This document shows positions 45,925-57,235 of a DNA stretch of 64,000 bases, piece after piece (position 1 is the stretch's first letter; each line of letters starts with the position of its first letter). The DNA is taken from positions 3,618,501 to 3,682,500 of the forward strand of contig NC_087384.1 in assembly GCF_963675165.1 (NCBI RefSeq), written 5' to 3'. The DNA comes from Halichondria panicea. Its lineage: Eukaryota > Porifera > Demospongiae > Suberitida > Halichondriidae. A model generated the notes under the pieces. It had not been told where the DNA came from, did not search any database, and was given only the letters and a program-made list of their open reading frames with translations. The position numbers and the translations under genes are program-made.

Positions 45925-46615
45925 GCTTTAATTAAAAAAACAAAATACAGAATAAATACGTAAAAATACATTCTACAGGTAGCGCCTGACATCATGACAT
46001 CATCATCGTTACCTAGCAACTTACCACCCCCCACTAATTAACGATTTTTTTACACATTTCACAATTATGAATTATGAACATAAACAATATTGTATGAAGG
46101 CATGAAGGCATGAAGTAACTAAAGACACTAAGTAAGTGTTCTCAATGTTTTCACGGTAACATAGTTCAATCAATCAAGATCAGCAGAAACTTATCTGCGA
46201 GGTCGTATCGGTCGTATCGGCAGACGCTCTTTTCCCTGGAAATGTTTTCTTCACCTACACACGGTGGTCCACTTGTGTACTAACTAGACTAAGCATACCA
46301 TACTGAAGCTATGATACACTCCATACTTACTTACAAGGTCCAGGACTTTGGTTCATGCTCAGGCCTCTCTTGGTATGATCCCAGTCACTGTCCTCTTACT
46401 CTCACTGTCTAGCTGCCCTAGAACCTCACTGAGGTAGGATCTTATCAAACGGTCACTTTTCTTTCGACAGTATTGCATGAAGTATACCTCGTACCTCGAG
46501 GCAAGATATTAAAGATACCACGTGAAAGAGCAGCCCAATGCGCATGTGCTGGTACCCCAACACAGCGCAATTATCACTACCGCTGCCGTCATATCACGGC
46601 TAAAGTTCTGCCCTT
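45925..46615. mobile_element. Diverged inverted copy of the 28.1-29.0 kb piggyBac-like MITE
   Basis: The reverse complement shares long blocks with 28149-29042: GAGGTTCTAGG(G/C)..GCTAGA, GTGTAGGTGAAGAAAA, GGGAAAAG(G/A)GCGTCTGCCGAT and TAGGTAACGATGATG. The termini are eroded (GGCTTTAATTAAAA at one side, CGGCTAAAG..TGCCC at the other), so exact ends are approximate. Confidence 0.7.
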
Positions 46616-47865
46616 GATGATATATCCCTATGGGTAGCTTCAATAATTATTGTGTGTTATTCACTTGTGTTATTCACTTGGGGCGTATACATTTGAAGTC
46701 ATGTTAAAATAAATAGATAGTAGTGTGTGTGTGCCCTGTTGTCTGGCCCTGTGTGTGGTGTGTGCGTGTGTCTCGTCTCTGGGTGATTAAGGCCTGGGTC
46801 CAACTTTGAGAATGTCATAATTTCCATTAATGATATTCATAGAATGGCGCACGTGAATTACGTCTAATCAGAATGTAAGCGCACGTGAATTACGTCATGA
46901 ATTACGAAAATTTCTGTGAGGGTTACCTAGTCGACTGTAACTATAGTCTGCCTGGATTGATCAGCTCACTTATCTACTTGTCTTCTGAGGTAAGTTTTAA
47001 TAATGATTTAATGATCTTAATGACTCTCTCGTACTAGATGTCCCTCGTACTAGATGTATGTATTAGCTGATCACTATTCTTAACATGGCCTCTGAGCGTG
47101 TATTAAAGTATACTATGCTTCCTAGATTGAAAATAATTTTGTGGTCTCCATACTTATATATAAACTGTAGAGCTCTACGTACATACGTACGTTTTTGGTG
47201 GTGCCTTGCTCTTAGTGTGAGACACATGCCCTTCACCTGTAGTTGCCCCAAAATGCCAGCATGAATACATGCACTTCTGTTATCTTTCCGACCTGAGCCT
47301 CGTTGTGGCGTGGAACCATTTGCTCAAATAACCTCCCCTCTTTGGACCAAATCTGTCGAAGTACGGTACATTATAATTGTGTTGTTTGTCTCACCAATAT
47401 TCAGTGTTCGAAGATATGTATCCAGTGGCCGGCCAATGGATTGCATGCAGATCACCTGGCCAGCTGTGATGCTTCGAGTACTCAGCGTCAATTATCCACC
47501 GATGAACCACCGATGAACCTTCTTGTCAATGTTTGCTCTGGTGGACTGTTTCAAGATGTTATGCATGACGGGTACATGCAAGTGTGTAGTACAGTAATAA
47601 TAGTACAGTAATAAATCGAACAAGAAAAGCTTTACTCTCTCGACTAAGTATAAACTGATGATGGACTTGATGGATTAGACCTTGGCTATGGAAACTAAAG
47701 ATAGGACCATCAACTATCACCACCACCACTCTACACAGCAAAGACCATAAGCTGAGGTAAGTGTTTACTTAGTTTATACTTACAAGGAAAGTCTATCTTC
47801 CAAAGTAGAGCTGTAACTGTTTGTCTTTCTCTAGATTAGTGCCTCAGATGGTGGGCCACGTGGTG
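46616..47865. other. No supported gene
   Basis: AT-rich DNA with direct repeats (gcgcacgtgaattacgtc twice at 46855-46900; ctcgtactagatgt twice near 47030; cagtaataatagta near 47590). A terminal-repeat-like TTAAGGCCTGGGTC sits near 46788. Open frames are short. Confidence 0.5.
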
Positions 47866-47869
47866 CGAT

Positions 47870-48600
47870 GAGTATTGGCTGAACTTCCTAGACCGATAGT
47901 TGATCGCTTGCTGGTTCCTGCTTTGGCTGAAGACGATGCCGTTTATCTTATCTCAGATCACCATCATCAGTTCAAGCACCTGTACGAACATGCACCCAAA
48001 TTCCACTATCTTGTGCAGAATAATAAGTTTGATTATTAGCACTTTTAGCACGTACTCTTTAGTAGTTATCTGTTATTTCTATAGACTTGCTTTGGACAAT
48101 GAGATTTAGTAAAAACTCTTACTTTAAAAAGCAAACGCAAAACATAGGGAATTTGATTAATCTCCCACTTACTCTTGCTCGTTCGTCGTCTACAATGTTA
48201 CGAAAGATTGGACTCCCACAGTGAACCTTGGTCCAGGAATGTATTGTAGGTTAGATGTTTTGTTTTTCAACGTACTTACACATGCATGCTCATTACCGGA
48301 AAGACTGCCTCAAGATGGTGGAGGTAAACAAATAAGCATGATGCACACACTTATTTTTGTGTTCCCTATTATAGTAGGTTGATGGAGTGCTCTATAAGAA
48401 GTCTTGGTCACATCAAAATTGATTGTGCTAGACTCGAAGAAAGTGATCTTTCAAGTACAACCGTTGCAAACAGTTGTTTACTTTCACTGGTGCAGCAATC
48501 ACCAATTGAACCTTTGATGTTCAATGTTTGTTTTCATACTTGCCTCATCACCTAAGAGTGCTACCTGCTTCATTGGGCTGGCTTCTTAGTGTTTATCATA
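47870..48600 (+). pseudogene. DNA-transposon protein remnant (FHYLV ... WTMRF type)
   Basis: Plus-strand pieces read VDRLLVPALAEDDAVYLISD, HHQFKHLYEHAPKFHYLVQ (47900-48015), then LLWTMRFSKNSYFKKQTQNI and GNLINLPLTLARSSS (48080-48190). KVIFQVQPLQTVVYFHW lies further on, near 48440-48490. The order PKFHYLV..WTMRF.KN.YFK..NI.N..LTLA is a conserved block I recall from transposon-linked proteins of cnidarians and sponges, whose superfamily I cannot name. Frame changes are frequent. Confidence 0.5.
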
Positions 48601-49555
48601 TGTATTGTGATCTGTATCTTAACACTTAGTTATCTGAACCTTGAACTTTCAATTAACACTTAGTCCAACAAAGCCTTTTGTTTTAACCTTTTGTTTTAAC
48701 AATGGCAGAACAGTTGGACATCACATTCAGGTAAACCCCTGTAGGTAAACCCCTGTAGTAGGGACAGGCCATTGGAGCTCAAGCCTGTAAGTGTATATAG
48801 CTAATCTCAATTAATGTAATGCCAGCCTGTAATACTTAGCCTGTACACGATTACTTACGTGTACACACAGTGTGTACATCGTCAATGGAACTGTGTCCAG
48901 CACTGGAGTTGTTAATCCCATTCCAGTTACAGGATCAAAAACCATTCAATCGTATATAAAAAACTTGGTTAACATGGTTGTCTCTGATTGTCTCTGATTA
49001 TTATGATGGTTTGTGGTTTGTGGTTTGTACAATAATTGCAATTGTATATAGCTAATGATTGTTTACACCCCCAGTTTACACCTGCACCTGATTTACTCCC
49101 TAGTCGTTTACACCCCTCTGGGTACTGAATACATAACGCCCACCGCGGACCGCGGAACCAAAATCTAAACTAGAGCACTAAAGTGCAAACCCTCGGCTGG
49201 TGACATGTTAATAAAGAAACCAGAAGAGTGATATGTATGAGCAACTCAAAAGCAATAAAACTAAACCAGACTGGAGGCAGAAACTTCGAGTGCTAGTGAG
49301 TGGTACATGGTCACATTAGACGCCTGGAGTGTTAGACTTAGAGAGACTTAGGAGGTATGGCTCCTGCCAGGCTGGAGTATAGGATCCAGAGTCAGCCAAC
49401 AACCAGTCACAATTTTAGCTTTCTACTGATCACTTCAGCTGCAACTACGTAACGTGTAGCCAGTTATATAGCTGCTTCAAGCTTTGCTCGACAATGAAGC
49501 TTTAACATCAAAATCTGCCACTATTTAAACCAAGATATTGTTGTGTGAAGGCAGG
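48600..49555. other. No supported gene
   Basis: Short direct duplications dominate (gtaaacccctgtag twice near 48733-48760; ttgtctctgat near 48978). Clusters of TTTACACCC words occur near 49065-49130 and again on both strands at 55090-55190. Confidence 0.5.
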
Positions 49556-49559
49556 CATC

Positions 49560-50290
49560 CAGGTGAGTAGATATACCTGTGACAAACCCGCTGGCCGCGG
49601 CACGGCCTCGGGTAATTACTTTCATTATCAGCTTCTAGCAAAGAAAGATGCGTAGCTAAGAGTAGCAGTTTTCTGCAGGCAACTTTGTTGCAAACTAGTC
49701 TACTCTGCCAGGATCTCTAAGTTTCGAACGGAGGAGTATACCAACCAAGTATACCAACCAAGGCCCCAGTGAAAGATCATTTCACAAGTAAGCTCGTATA
49801 GCGATCATCATTTAGCCTTTAGAAGCTGATTTAATATGCTTGTCCACCTACCTAGATAGCTGTGTGAAATATACTGAAAGAGTAGCTTCGTGAGTTTAGA
49901 GCCTGAGTGTAGTTTGATATTCATCTCTAGCAAAGAAAGAAAGATGCATAACTTCTACAGTATTTACTGTGTCAGGTATCCAACGAAACAGTCAACCAGC
50001 CAAGGGCCAGAGCAAGGGATCACTTCAGAGGTAGCGTGTATAGCAAGCATTATGTTAGTTCATAAGGGCTGATTTAATATGCTTGCCTAGATAGCTTATG
50101 AGTGTGTGAAGTATACTAGTTTTGTAGTGTACAGTGTTTGATATTGAATTTATTTGTTTAAAGAGTTCTCTTCAAGCTACCTTGTAGTTCTATCTGAAGA
50201 GTCAACCAGCCAAGGACAGAGCGATTTAGAGGTAAGCTGACGCTTACCTACGTAGCTTGTAAAGTATACTTGCTCCAGCAGTGTGTTGAA
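49560..50290. repeat. Three diverged tandem units of about 250-300 bp
   Basis: The units share CTAGCAAAGAAAGATGC, GTATACCAACCAAG or GTCAACCAGCCAAG, then AAGGG(A)TCACTTC, and TGATTTAATATGCTTG(T/C)C with CCTAGATAGCT and GTATACT. They start near 49625, 49925 and 50165; the third is shortened. The reason for the repetition is unknown. Confidence 0.65.
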
Positions 50291-50514
50291 GCCCAAGTTT
50301 AAAATACAGAAGCGTACACTCAGCAGTGTTGCAATGTAAAGGGGTTATGCTTAGCTATCTGTTGGTCTCATCCACAATGTATTCTGTTAATAGCTGTGAA
50401 GAATGCTTGGCACCGGAAAGTTTGGGCTAACAGATTGGTTGAGATGAGGCCAGGAGTGGAACAGCTTAGGCGTGTGTGTAACTTTATGTGCGTGTGCGTG
50501 TCTGTATAATTCCA

Positions 50515-50524
50515 CGCGAGTGTA

Positions 50525-50556
<32 letters not shown>

Positions 50557-50664
50557 CCCGCGTGGGTGTACGTGTGTGTGTGGCCACACGTGCGCACTTG
50601 TGTGTATCTGTGTGTGTGTATTAGTGTGCACTGTATTCACTATTGGTGCCCACGTGTGTGTGTG

Positions 50665-50696
<32 letters not shown>

Positions 50697-50800
50697 TGCA
50701 TGTGTGTGTGTGTGTGTGTGTGTATGTGCGTGTCCGCCCATGCCGTGTGTGTGTGTGTGCGTGTCCGCCCGTGCCGTGTGTGCCCCCTGTGTGTGCCCAG
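50515..50800. repeat. TG/CGTG microsatellite
   Basis: Imperfect (TG)n with GTGCGTGCG blocks and CCGCCC(G/A)TGCCGTG repeats. The frames through it are artefacts. From 50810 to 51820 I see only AT-rich DNA with microduplications (caattaggctcact near 50890). Confidence 0.95.
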
Positions 50801-51824
50801 TGGCATGATACTTTATACTGCTAACAATTTACATTATAATTCTTATGCCTAGAAGTTTCTGCTTGCTTCCAAGGCAAGGTTACAATTCAATTAGGCTCAC
50901 TACTCAATTAGGCTCACTGTGTACAGAAGTTGATTGCATAATAATGTCCTGACCTTTGCAGGGGAAAGCAAAGGCTTATGAGTGTACTCTTATGAGTGTA
51001 CTGTTTACTTGTGTAAGGACATTTTCTTCCCAACATGTTGGTTGTGTTATGCTCCCCCAGCTAGGATTAGGTCATAATTTGTCATTAGTTGGCTTGTGTG
51101 TTTGTTTGCCTGTGATATGCATGTGATATGCATTGTAATTCTTCTGTGCCCAAAGTTGAATCTTTTTATGAACTCCCAGTTTGTTGTAGCATCACAATTG
51201 CTTTATATGTGCCGCCCATTGCAGAGCCTATACATAATTATGTCTAAGGTTGCATGATTCATAATTTTTTGTCACCCTTGTATGATGTGTACTTTGTGTT
51301 CTCAGTATAATTCTTTGTATCTACCCAATTTTTAGTGTGCTGTATGCATGTTATAGCAATTCAATTATAATTATGTGGCTGAATGTTATTATTAGATTAT
51401 TCAATATAGTGTGTGTATGGATTGCATGATAATCTTTTGATCTTTTAGGCACCACCCCAAAGGTTACATTTAAAATTCAATTCTGGTGTTTGTCATTGGT
51501 TGGTAATACTCTTTCTTCCTCATGCAGGTCTGTGAAACAATGCCATGGTACCACCACCAGGTTTGAGAAGTCCTACTCACTGTCCAAGATACCCAGGATA
51601 CCCTCTTTGTTATTGTTGTACTATAGAATTAATTGTAATTGTATTTATTGTTCACTTTTGAGATTGATATTGAATTTATATAATTTCACACGAAATTTTA
51701 AGCAAATTTTTGATTGCCCTTCTGTTGACCTTCGAGAGAAGGACGTGGAGCTCAGGAAATTAAATAAGAGTACACAATACTCTTCTTAATTAACAGTGAA
51801 GTGAAATATCAGCAATAAAATGCC

Positions 51825-52586
51825 TAGCAACCATATACCAATAGAATGCCCATACAACAAGGAATAAAATGTTGCAACATGTGTTGCCATAACGTTATTA
51901 CGCTCACCCGTTTTTATCATTTTAAATGCTCGGCCAGCGGTGAGATAAAATCCAAAATTTTTTTTTTATGGATCAGCCTATCATAATTATGCTTGACTAA
52001 GCTTGATTTTCACATCATATGAATGTAACAGTGCTAAGATATATCAATTTGAAGTACAATATGTACATGTATTACTATACTTGATCGGTGAACGATCTAT
52101 GAAATTTACAAGCTGACTGTTCATTACTGCTAATTCTATTTTAGCTATACACTACTGATATTCTAGCTATACTATACTACTTGCCAGAGTCACACAGTGA
52201 GCCCTCTCCTGGTCTTTCACCGTCCTGGTCCATAGCGCTAGCGTCTAGGTCCATGTCATGCATGTCCTCAGTCCCAGACAGTTCATCAGCGTCTGGCTGG
52301 TAGCCTTTGGGAGGTACCTTCATAGGCACTGTCATCACCAGAGGAGACATCGCCATTGCTGTCCTCAAGCTGTTCAAGCACATCGGCAGTTCAAGCACAT
52401 CGGCACAAGTTTCGTGCGGTAAGATGCTAATGAAATTTTAACATAGCAACGTGGCTGATTCTACAGCTCTTCCTCTATACAGGGATGTGTGTAGTTTGAG
52501 CTACTTCCTAAGTATCGCAGAATTAGAATTTCGCAAAAAAGTCACTATTGCGGGCCACGATTGTGGCCCGTGACGGTTAAAGGGCA
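51825..52586 (-). mobile_element. Second, eroded copy of the 44.35-45.48 kb piggyBac-like element
   Basis: Shared blocks with 44352-45484 include CCATATACCAAT(A/G)GAATGCC, GGCCAGCGGTGAGATAAAAT and the acidic-exon region (TCATGCATGTCCTCAGTCCC, TTCATCAGCGTCTGG). The right end CGGTTAAAGGG (52575-52585) is also shared. The minus frame at 52398-52177 repeats DELSGTEDMHDMDLDAS. TTAA is not preserved at the right end, and most of exon 2 is deleted. Confidence 0.7.
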
Positions 52587-52883
52587 AATTTACATCAACC
52601 GCGGCTATTCGGTTAACAGTGTACCCCTGGTTGTAAAACTTGTGGGGGGCGGTTGAGTGAGCCACCCGAACACTGGGCGATTCGGATTCAGGGGGCAATA
52701 TGTTGTCAGCGTGGAATGCCTGTCATAATTCCTGTCATAATTATGCCCCCTACTCCTTTCGGCTCTTTGAGGCGATTTGAGGCGAGGATCCCTGCCGTAT
52801 CTCTTTGCAGATATCGGGGGACGTGCTGTTTGTGGTCTCCTGAATTGCAGGTTTAGGATTTTCTTTACAACCCTGGCTGGGAG

Positions 52884-54193
52884 CCGGTGTCATAAAATTT
52901 TAGGCCCCCCATGAGATTGGGCCCCCCCTCGGGCCAAGAATTTTAACATTTTAGGCCCCCTCTTAAAATGTTAGGCCCCCCCATTAACAGCGCAACAGCG
53001 GTAACATTATGTGACAGTGCATTCTCAAAATACACCAATACAGTCTTCTATGGTCTTCACAGTCTATGCAGTGCCAGTTACTGAATGCAGCTCTCCTCAC
53101 ACACACACACATTTCATGCATGTACAGTAGTATACCACTGGTATCACAGCCATCACAATACCATCACACTGCACCATATCATTCTATGAATCAGGCCTCA
53201 TGCAGCACGAAGCACATAGGTGCCAACTGTCCAGAATTGGTCAGGACTGTCCAAGATTACCCTTGTCCCGAAAGGAAACTGCTATTGTGATTCCACCATG
53301 ATACAACAGTTTCTCTCTTGACTTCTATCTGTGATTCCACATTACTTGGAAGCTGAGCCAGTGATGCTATTGGAGCATCCCCACAACAATTTACATCTTT
53401 ATTATTATTATTATTATTATTAACTTTTCAGTAGTGCTGAACAAAAATGAATAAAGAACTGAGTATAAGTAAGGAATAGAGCACACTGCCAGTCTTTGAC
53501 TTCTTAAAAGTCTAGCTGGAGTACGTACTATACTACAAATCGTACTATACTACAAATAAGGATTTTTAAATAATACAATTGGAGCAAGGGCAAATGACAT
53601 GATAAGTACATAGTTCGTCTGGGTCAAAATTTGTATTGAAATAATCCCAGAAGAAATTGAAGAGGAGTCTGTATAGGAAAACATGGAGGAAGATATGAAT
53701 TGTTGTCTTTGCACTGAAATTGTGTGTTTTATACTTTTTTGTCCTGAAATTTGGCTGAGAAAGTAAGCAAGAAGTTGCAAATATGGCGATAGCTATGCAA
53801 CAACATCGATTGTCTTACAGGCAGATCCAACATTGCAGAGCTGCATCAAAGCATTTATAGGTAAAGCATGAGTAACTTGAAAGGTAAATCTTCCTTCACT
53901 TTGATAGAATAATAATGCAAATATTTTTGCTACTTTGATACAGAGTCTTTGCATGCATGCAGTCTCTTTGATGCTTTGTCAACTAATAGAGCTAACCTTA
54001 CCATATTATTATATCGTGCAGAAAAGGATAGCAGAAGAGGGGGGCCTAATCTCACAGTGGGGGGCCTAGAATGTTAACAGTTTGGACCCCCTGGGGGGCC
54101 TAAACTGTTAACATTCTAGGCCCGGGGGGCCCAAAATTTTAAAATTCTAGGCCCAGGGGGCCATGGGGGGGGCCCAAAATTTTATGACACCGG
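52884..54193. mobile_element. 1.3 kb element with C/G-run terminal inverted repeats
   Basis: CCGGTGTCATAAAATTTTAG followed by GCCCCCC at 52884 is matched by the inverse at 54165-54193. Both ends hold further internal inverted copies of TTTAGGCCCCCC, and 54065-54120 is a near-perfect hairpin (CCTAGAATGTTAACAGTT with its inverse). The interior (an ATT microsatellite at 53400 and scattered short frames) has no recognisable gene. A target duplication is not clear. Confidence 0.8.
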
Positions 54194-54329
54194 GTCAACG
54201 GCCTCGGTGATGTGGAGGGACGCTCACCCGCTGCCGCCAACTATAAGCTAAGAAAAATGATTATGACCCGGTCCGGATTCAAGTTTCAAATTGTATTATG
54301 TACACATGTATGTACACATGCAGGCTACC

Positions 54330-54682
54330 TGGAAGTGCAAACTTCGTGACCGAATGAAATTTCTGAGGCGTGCTTGAGCCTCCTGCGCATAGGTACCGAC
54401 ATGATTGCAAGTTTGCAAGAGGAAATGAAGAAGCGAAAAAGAGACCGGAATATTGCTAGGGACACCTTTTTAGGCTGGATGACAGAAAAGCAGCCACACA
54501 TATTAGTGATAAGAAAAGTGGTAAGTTGATCAAATGTTTGTGTACACAGCCTCAATACACAGCCTCAATACACATACTATGCTTGCAGTTTCGGTCTGAA
54601 TTTAAGCACTGTCCAATCACTCACCGAGAGTTGGGATTTGTGGCTACTCCAAAATGGAAACGGCTAATCGGAAAGTAGTCAC
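54330..54682 (+). CDS. Two-exon fragment of an unidentified gene
   Basis: The first exon reads ISEACLSLLRIGTDMIASLQ, EEMKKRKRDRNIARDTFLGW and MTEKQPHILVIRKV, then a strong donor GTAAGT at 54521. An acceptor (GCTTGCAG, about 54589) leads to FRSEFKHCPITHRELGFVAT with PKWKRLIGK and a stop near 54679. Splicing and composition look genuine but no family is recognised. Upstream exons are not visible, because the G/C-run element ends at 54193. Confidence 0.35.
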
Positions 54683-55204
54683 TGGTCTATCAGGTGTTTG
54701 TTTGTTTGAATTTCTGAAAACCTAGTCCATTTTGCAGAGATTTGCTAAACGTTTAGTGCTATTCTAGTTAGCATTTTTCATATGATATTTCAGCTGTTGG
54801 AGAAAGGATTAGACTACGCCCCTTACATCATCGTATGTGTATCCGCTGAAGAACACATAATGGTTGAACAGGAGTCTCTAGATGAACTTTCAACTTTTAA
54901 AAGTGCTATCATTCACTTACTGGCAGCGTGCTTTGTTTTTGACCCTTCCACTTGCTATTCCACTCTTATGTTTGGGCTCACTACTTCTCTAAACTACTTC
55001 TCTAAACAGAATGGCCTCTATATCACCATGATTTTGCCATGATTTTGTTCTCATAATTATTTTGCAAGAAAAATTTATACACTAGTAATTATTACACCCT
55101 AGTGTACTCTTACACCCTAGCTTTTGTAGTTTACTCTGGTAATTAAGGGTGTAAACTAGCCACCCAGTTTACACCCAATATTATAGTGTAGACCTTTGTT
55201 TTAA

Positions 55205-55400
55205 CAGTGTACTGCTTCGGGAAGAACACCCATGCCTGCCAGAGTTGCCGTGGAAATCACCCAGTCAGCAGGTGCCCAACGGCTACGGGTCCAGGACCAA
55301 AGCGAACTATAACCCTTTCCCTCAACAGCACCCCAGTCGCTACTGAGTCTGAGCCTAACCCACAGTCGGGACGCTTTGTCTATTTAACCCATTTCAAACG
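55205..55400 (+). pseudogene. Zinc-knuckle-like exon (CFGKNTHACQSCRGNHPVSRCP)
   Basis: After a TTTAACAG acceptor the plus strand reads YCFGKNTHACQSCRGNHPVS then RCPTATGPGPKRT. The C..H/C..C..CxxxHPxxxCP spacing resembles the Cys-rich segment near the C-terminus of Gag-like proteins of DIRS-type or other retroelements. No polymerase follows. Placement is tentative. Confidence 0.35.
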
Positions 55401-55639
55401 AATCGGCAATGGTATGATTGGTTACAGGATAATGATTATAGATTTTAAGATAAGAAGAAGACAGTTTTCGACCATCAGCGCCATATAACTGAGTAACCTA
55501 TCCTTCCCAGGAGTGAACTGGGAGGCGCTGTACCCGGATAATCTTTGGTGATCAGAGCTGCGGTACCATTCACTCTGCCAGAAGTGACCACGCAATTTGG
55601 TAGGATCTAACTCATGGCTCCCGAGAAATGTGAGGATCA

Positions 55640-56460
55640 TATTGGAAAGAGCCTTACCAGTGATGCCTTCTTGCCTTCTTCCTCACACTCCTCTGGAATC
55701 AAACTATCCTCCTGATGAACATACCTCAAAACTTATTGGAATTTGTGTAGTATTTGGCATCTCTCACTCTCTGGATAATCTTTCGTAGAACAGTACCTCC
55801 ATCCCCATGTTGAGCATCAAGAGTGCGCTCAACGTCCATGGTGCATGCTGTCTCGCAAAGGGATGTTCTGTCGCCCACACAACAAACTATTGACTGGGTT
55901 GTTCGTTTGTCATAACCAACCTTCAGAAACCTTCCATTTGCACCACTGACGTTCGATGGAACGGTTTTTTTTCATGCTTGTTCAGTGAGTGAGTGAGTGG
56001 CTTTCAGTTGGTCTAAAGAACAATGCACATGGGAGACAGAGTACCCTCCATCATCTTTCTGGCTATATCGTAGCCTTAAAAGCCACCTATTTGAAAAGCA
56101 CGCCCATTTGATGACCTTGGGAACTTGTATGTAGGCGCAGGTACAAAATGCTCTTCAATAAGGTGATACTTGTCATTGTTGTCTGTGCGGGGAGACTGAA
56201 CAAATTCACCTAGATCAGAATGACAAATTCTTGGCTGCTTAGCTGGAGGTTCCGGTGGAGATTCTGGTGGAGAGGTCGAATAAGGGTCGAATGAGGAGAT
56301 TCTGGTGGAGAGCTGGGAGAAATCGAATACGGCGGAGAGGTGGGAGAAATCGAATATAGGGATTCTGGCGGAGAGGTGGGAGGAATTGAATACGGAAATT
56401 CTGGTTGAGGAGAGGTGGGAGAACTGTCAAAAAACAAAATCTGCATCAAACGTTTCGTAA
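55640..56460 (-). pseudogene. hAT-type (ZMYM1/TTF-domain-like) transposase N-terminal remnant
   Basis: The minus strand opens with Pro/Ser-rich repeats (SPTSPQPEFPYSIPPTSPPE at 56410-56300). It goes on to SPPEPPAKQPRICHSDL, ends an exon near 56208 (donor GTGAAT) and continues YHLIEEHFVPAPTYKFPRSS with NGRAFQ (56170-56095). RWLLRLRYSQKDDGGYS and, after breaks, SLLCGRQNIPLRDSMHHG (55885-55830) follow. YKFPxxxNGRxFQ.xWL...DGGY and CGRQNIPLR are the TTF-type zinc-finger and following region of ZMYM1-like hAT transposases. Zinc ligands are partly lost. It is inactive. Confidence 0.65.
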
Positions 56461-57235
56461 TTTACGTTTCAAATGTATTAATTACTGTTTAATTGCTGAC
56501 AGCTTTATTTATTACTCTATGATTGGGGCTTCTCCCTGGAGAACATTCCTGGAAACCTTGTTGTTGTTGATGCATGCTTGTGTTAGTCCACTGGGTCTCA
56601 ATGTTATTGAGCCCCTTAGTTATCCTCAGTACAGTACATTAGAGAAACTGTAAAAGCTAGCTAGTTTTATTTAGTCTAGCTAGCTAGCCAACTGGTATCT
56701 ATAGAGTTATTGTAACTCACTATTAAGCTGTAGATTAGTTGCAGTGAGTGCAGCTTCCTCTCTGGCCAGCAGCCAAGAGCAGACCCAGTGATGGCTGTTT
56801 AAGCTTCTCAGAGGGGTGCTGGAGCACCCTAAGCACCACCCCCCCTGTAACAGTGATGTTCATCCGTCCACGATTCAGAGTCACTGGGCGACGGAATTGT
56901 GCACTCAAATCCCCTCACCCCCTTTCAAATGTTCTCATATTTACTAGAAGCTTAAGTCTACTTTGACTTTGCTTTGAGAGGAGAGACTAGGTTTTCAACC
57001 TATCCCTCAAGTCATAGTAGATTTAATTCCTTTGTCCATTGCCCGGCCATGCATGCAGCTTGGTCTCAGATATTAAGTAATGGAGGGGTGGGGTCACATG
57101 AAGGAAGTGCATCACACCCGTATCTCGATTGCGCATGCTGCAGCTGCAATCAACAGCATGAGCTCAGGCAACGCTGAGGTTGCCTAGAAGACCTGGGTGA
57201 TTTCATCTCAGAATGGCTAGAGAGAAACCGATAAC

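Noticed and set aside
56740-56860. Inverted GGTGCT..AGCACC words as a possible MITE
   Set aside because: Only a single short palindrome (GGGGTGCTGGAGCACCCT) is visible, without a second end or target duplication.
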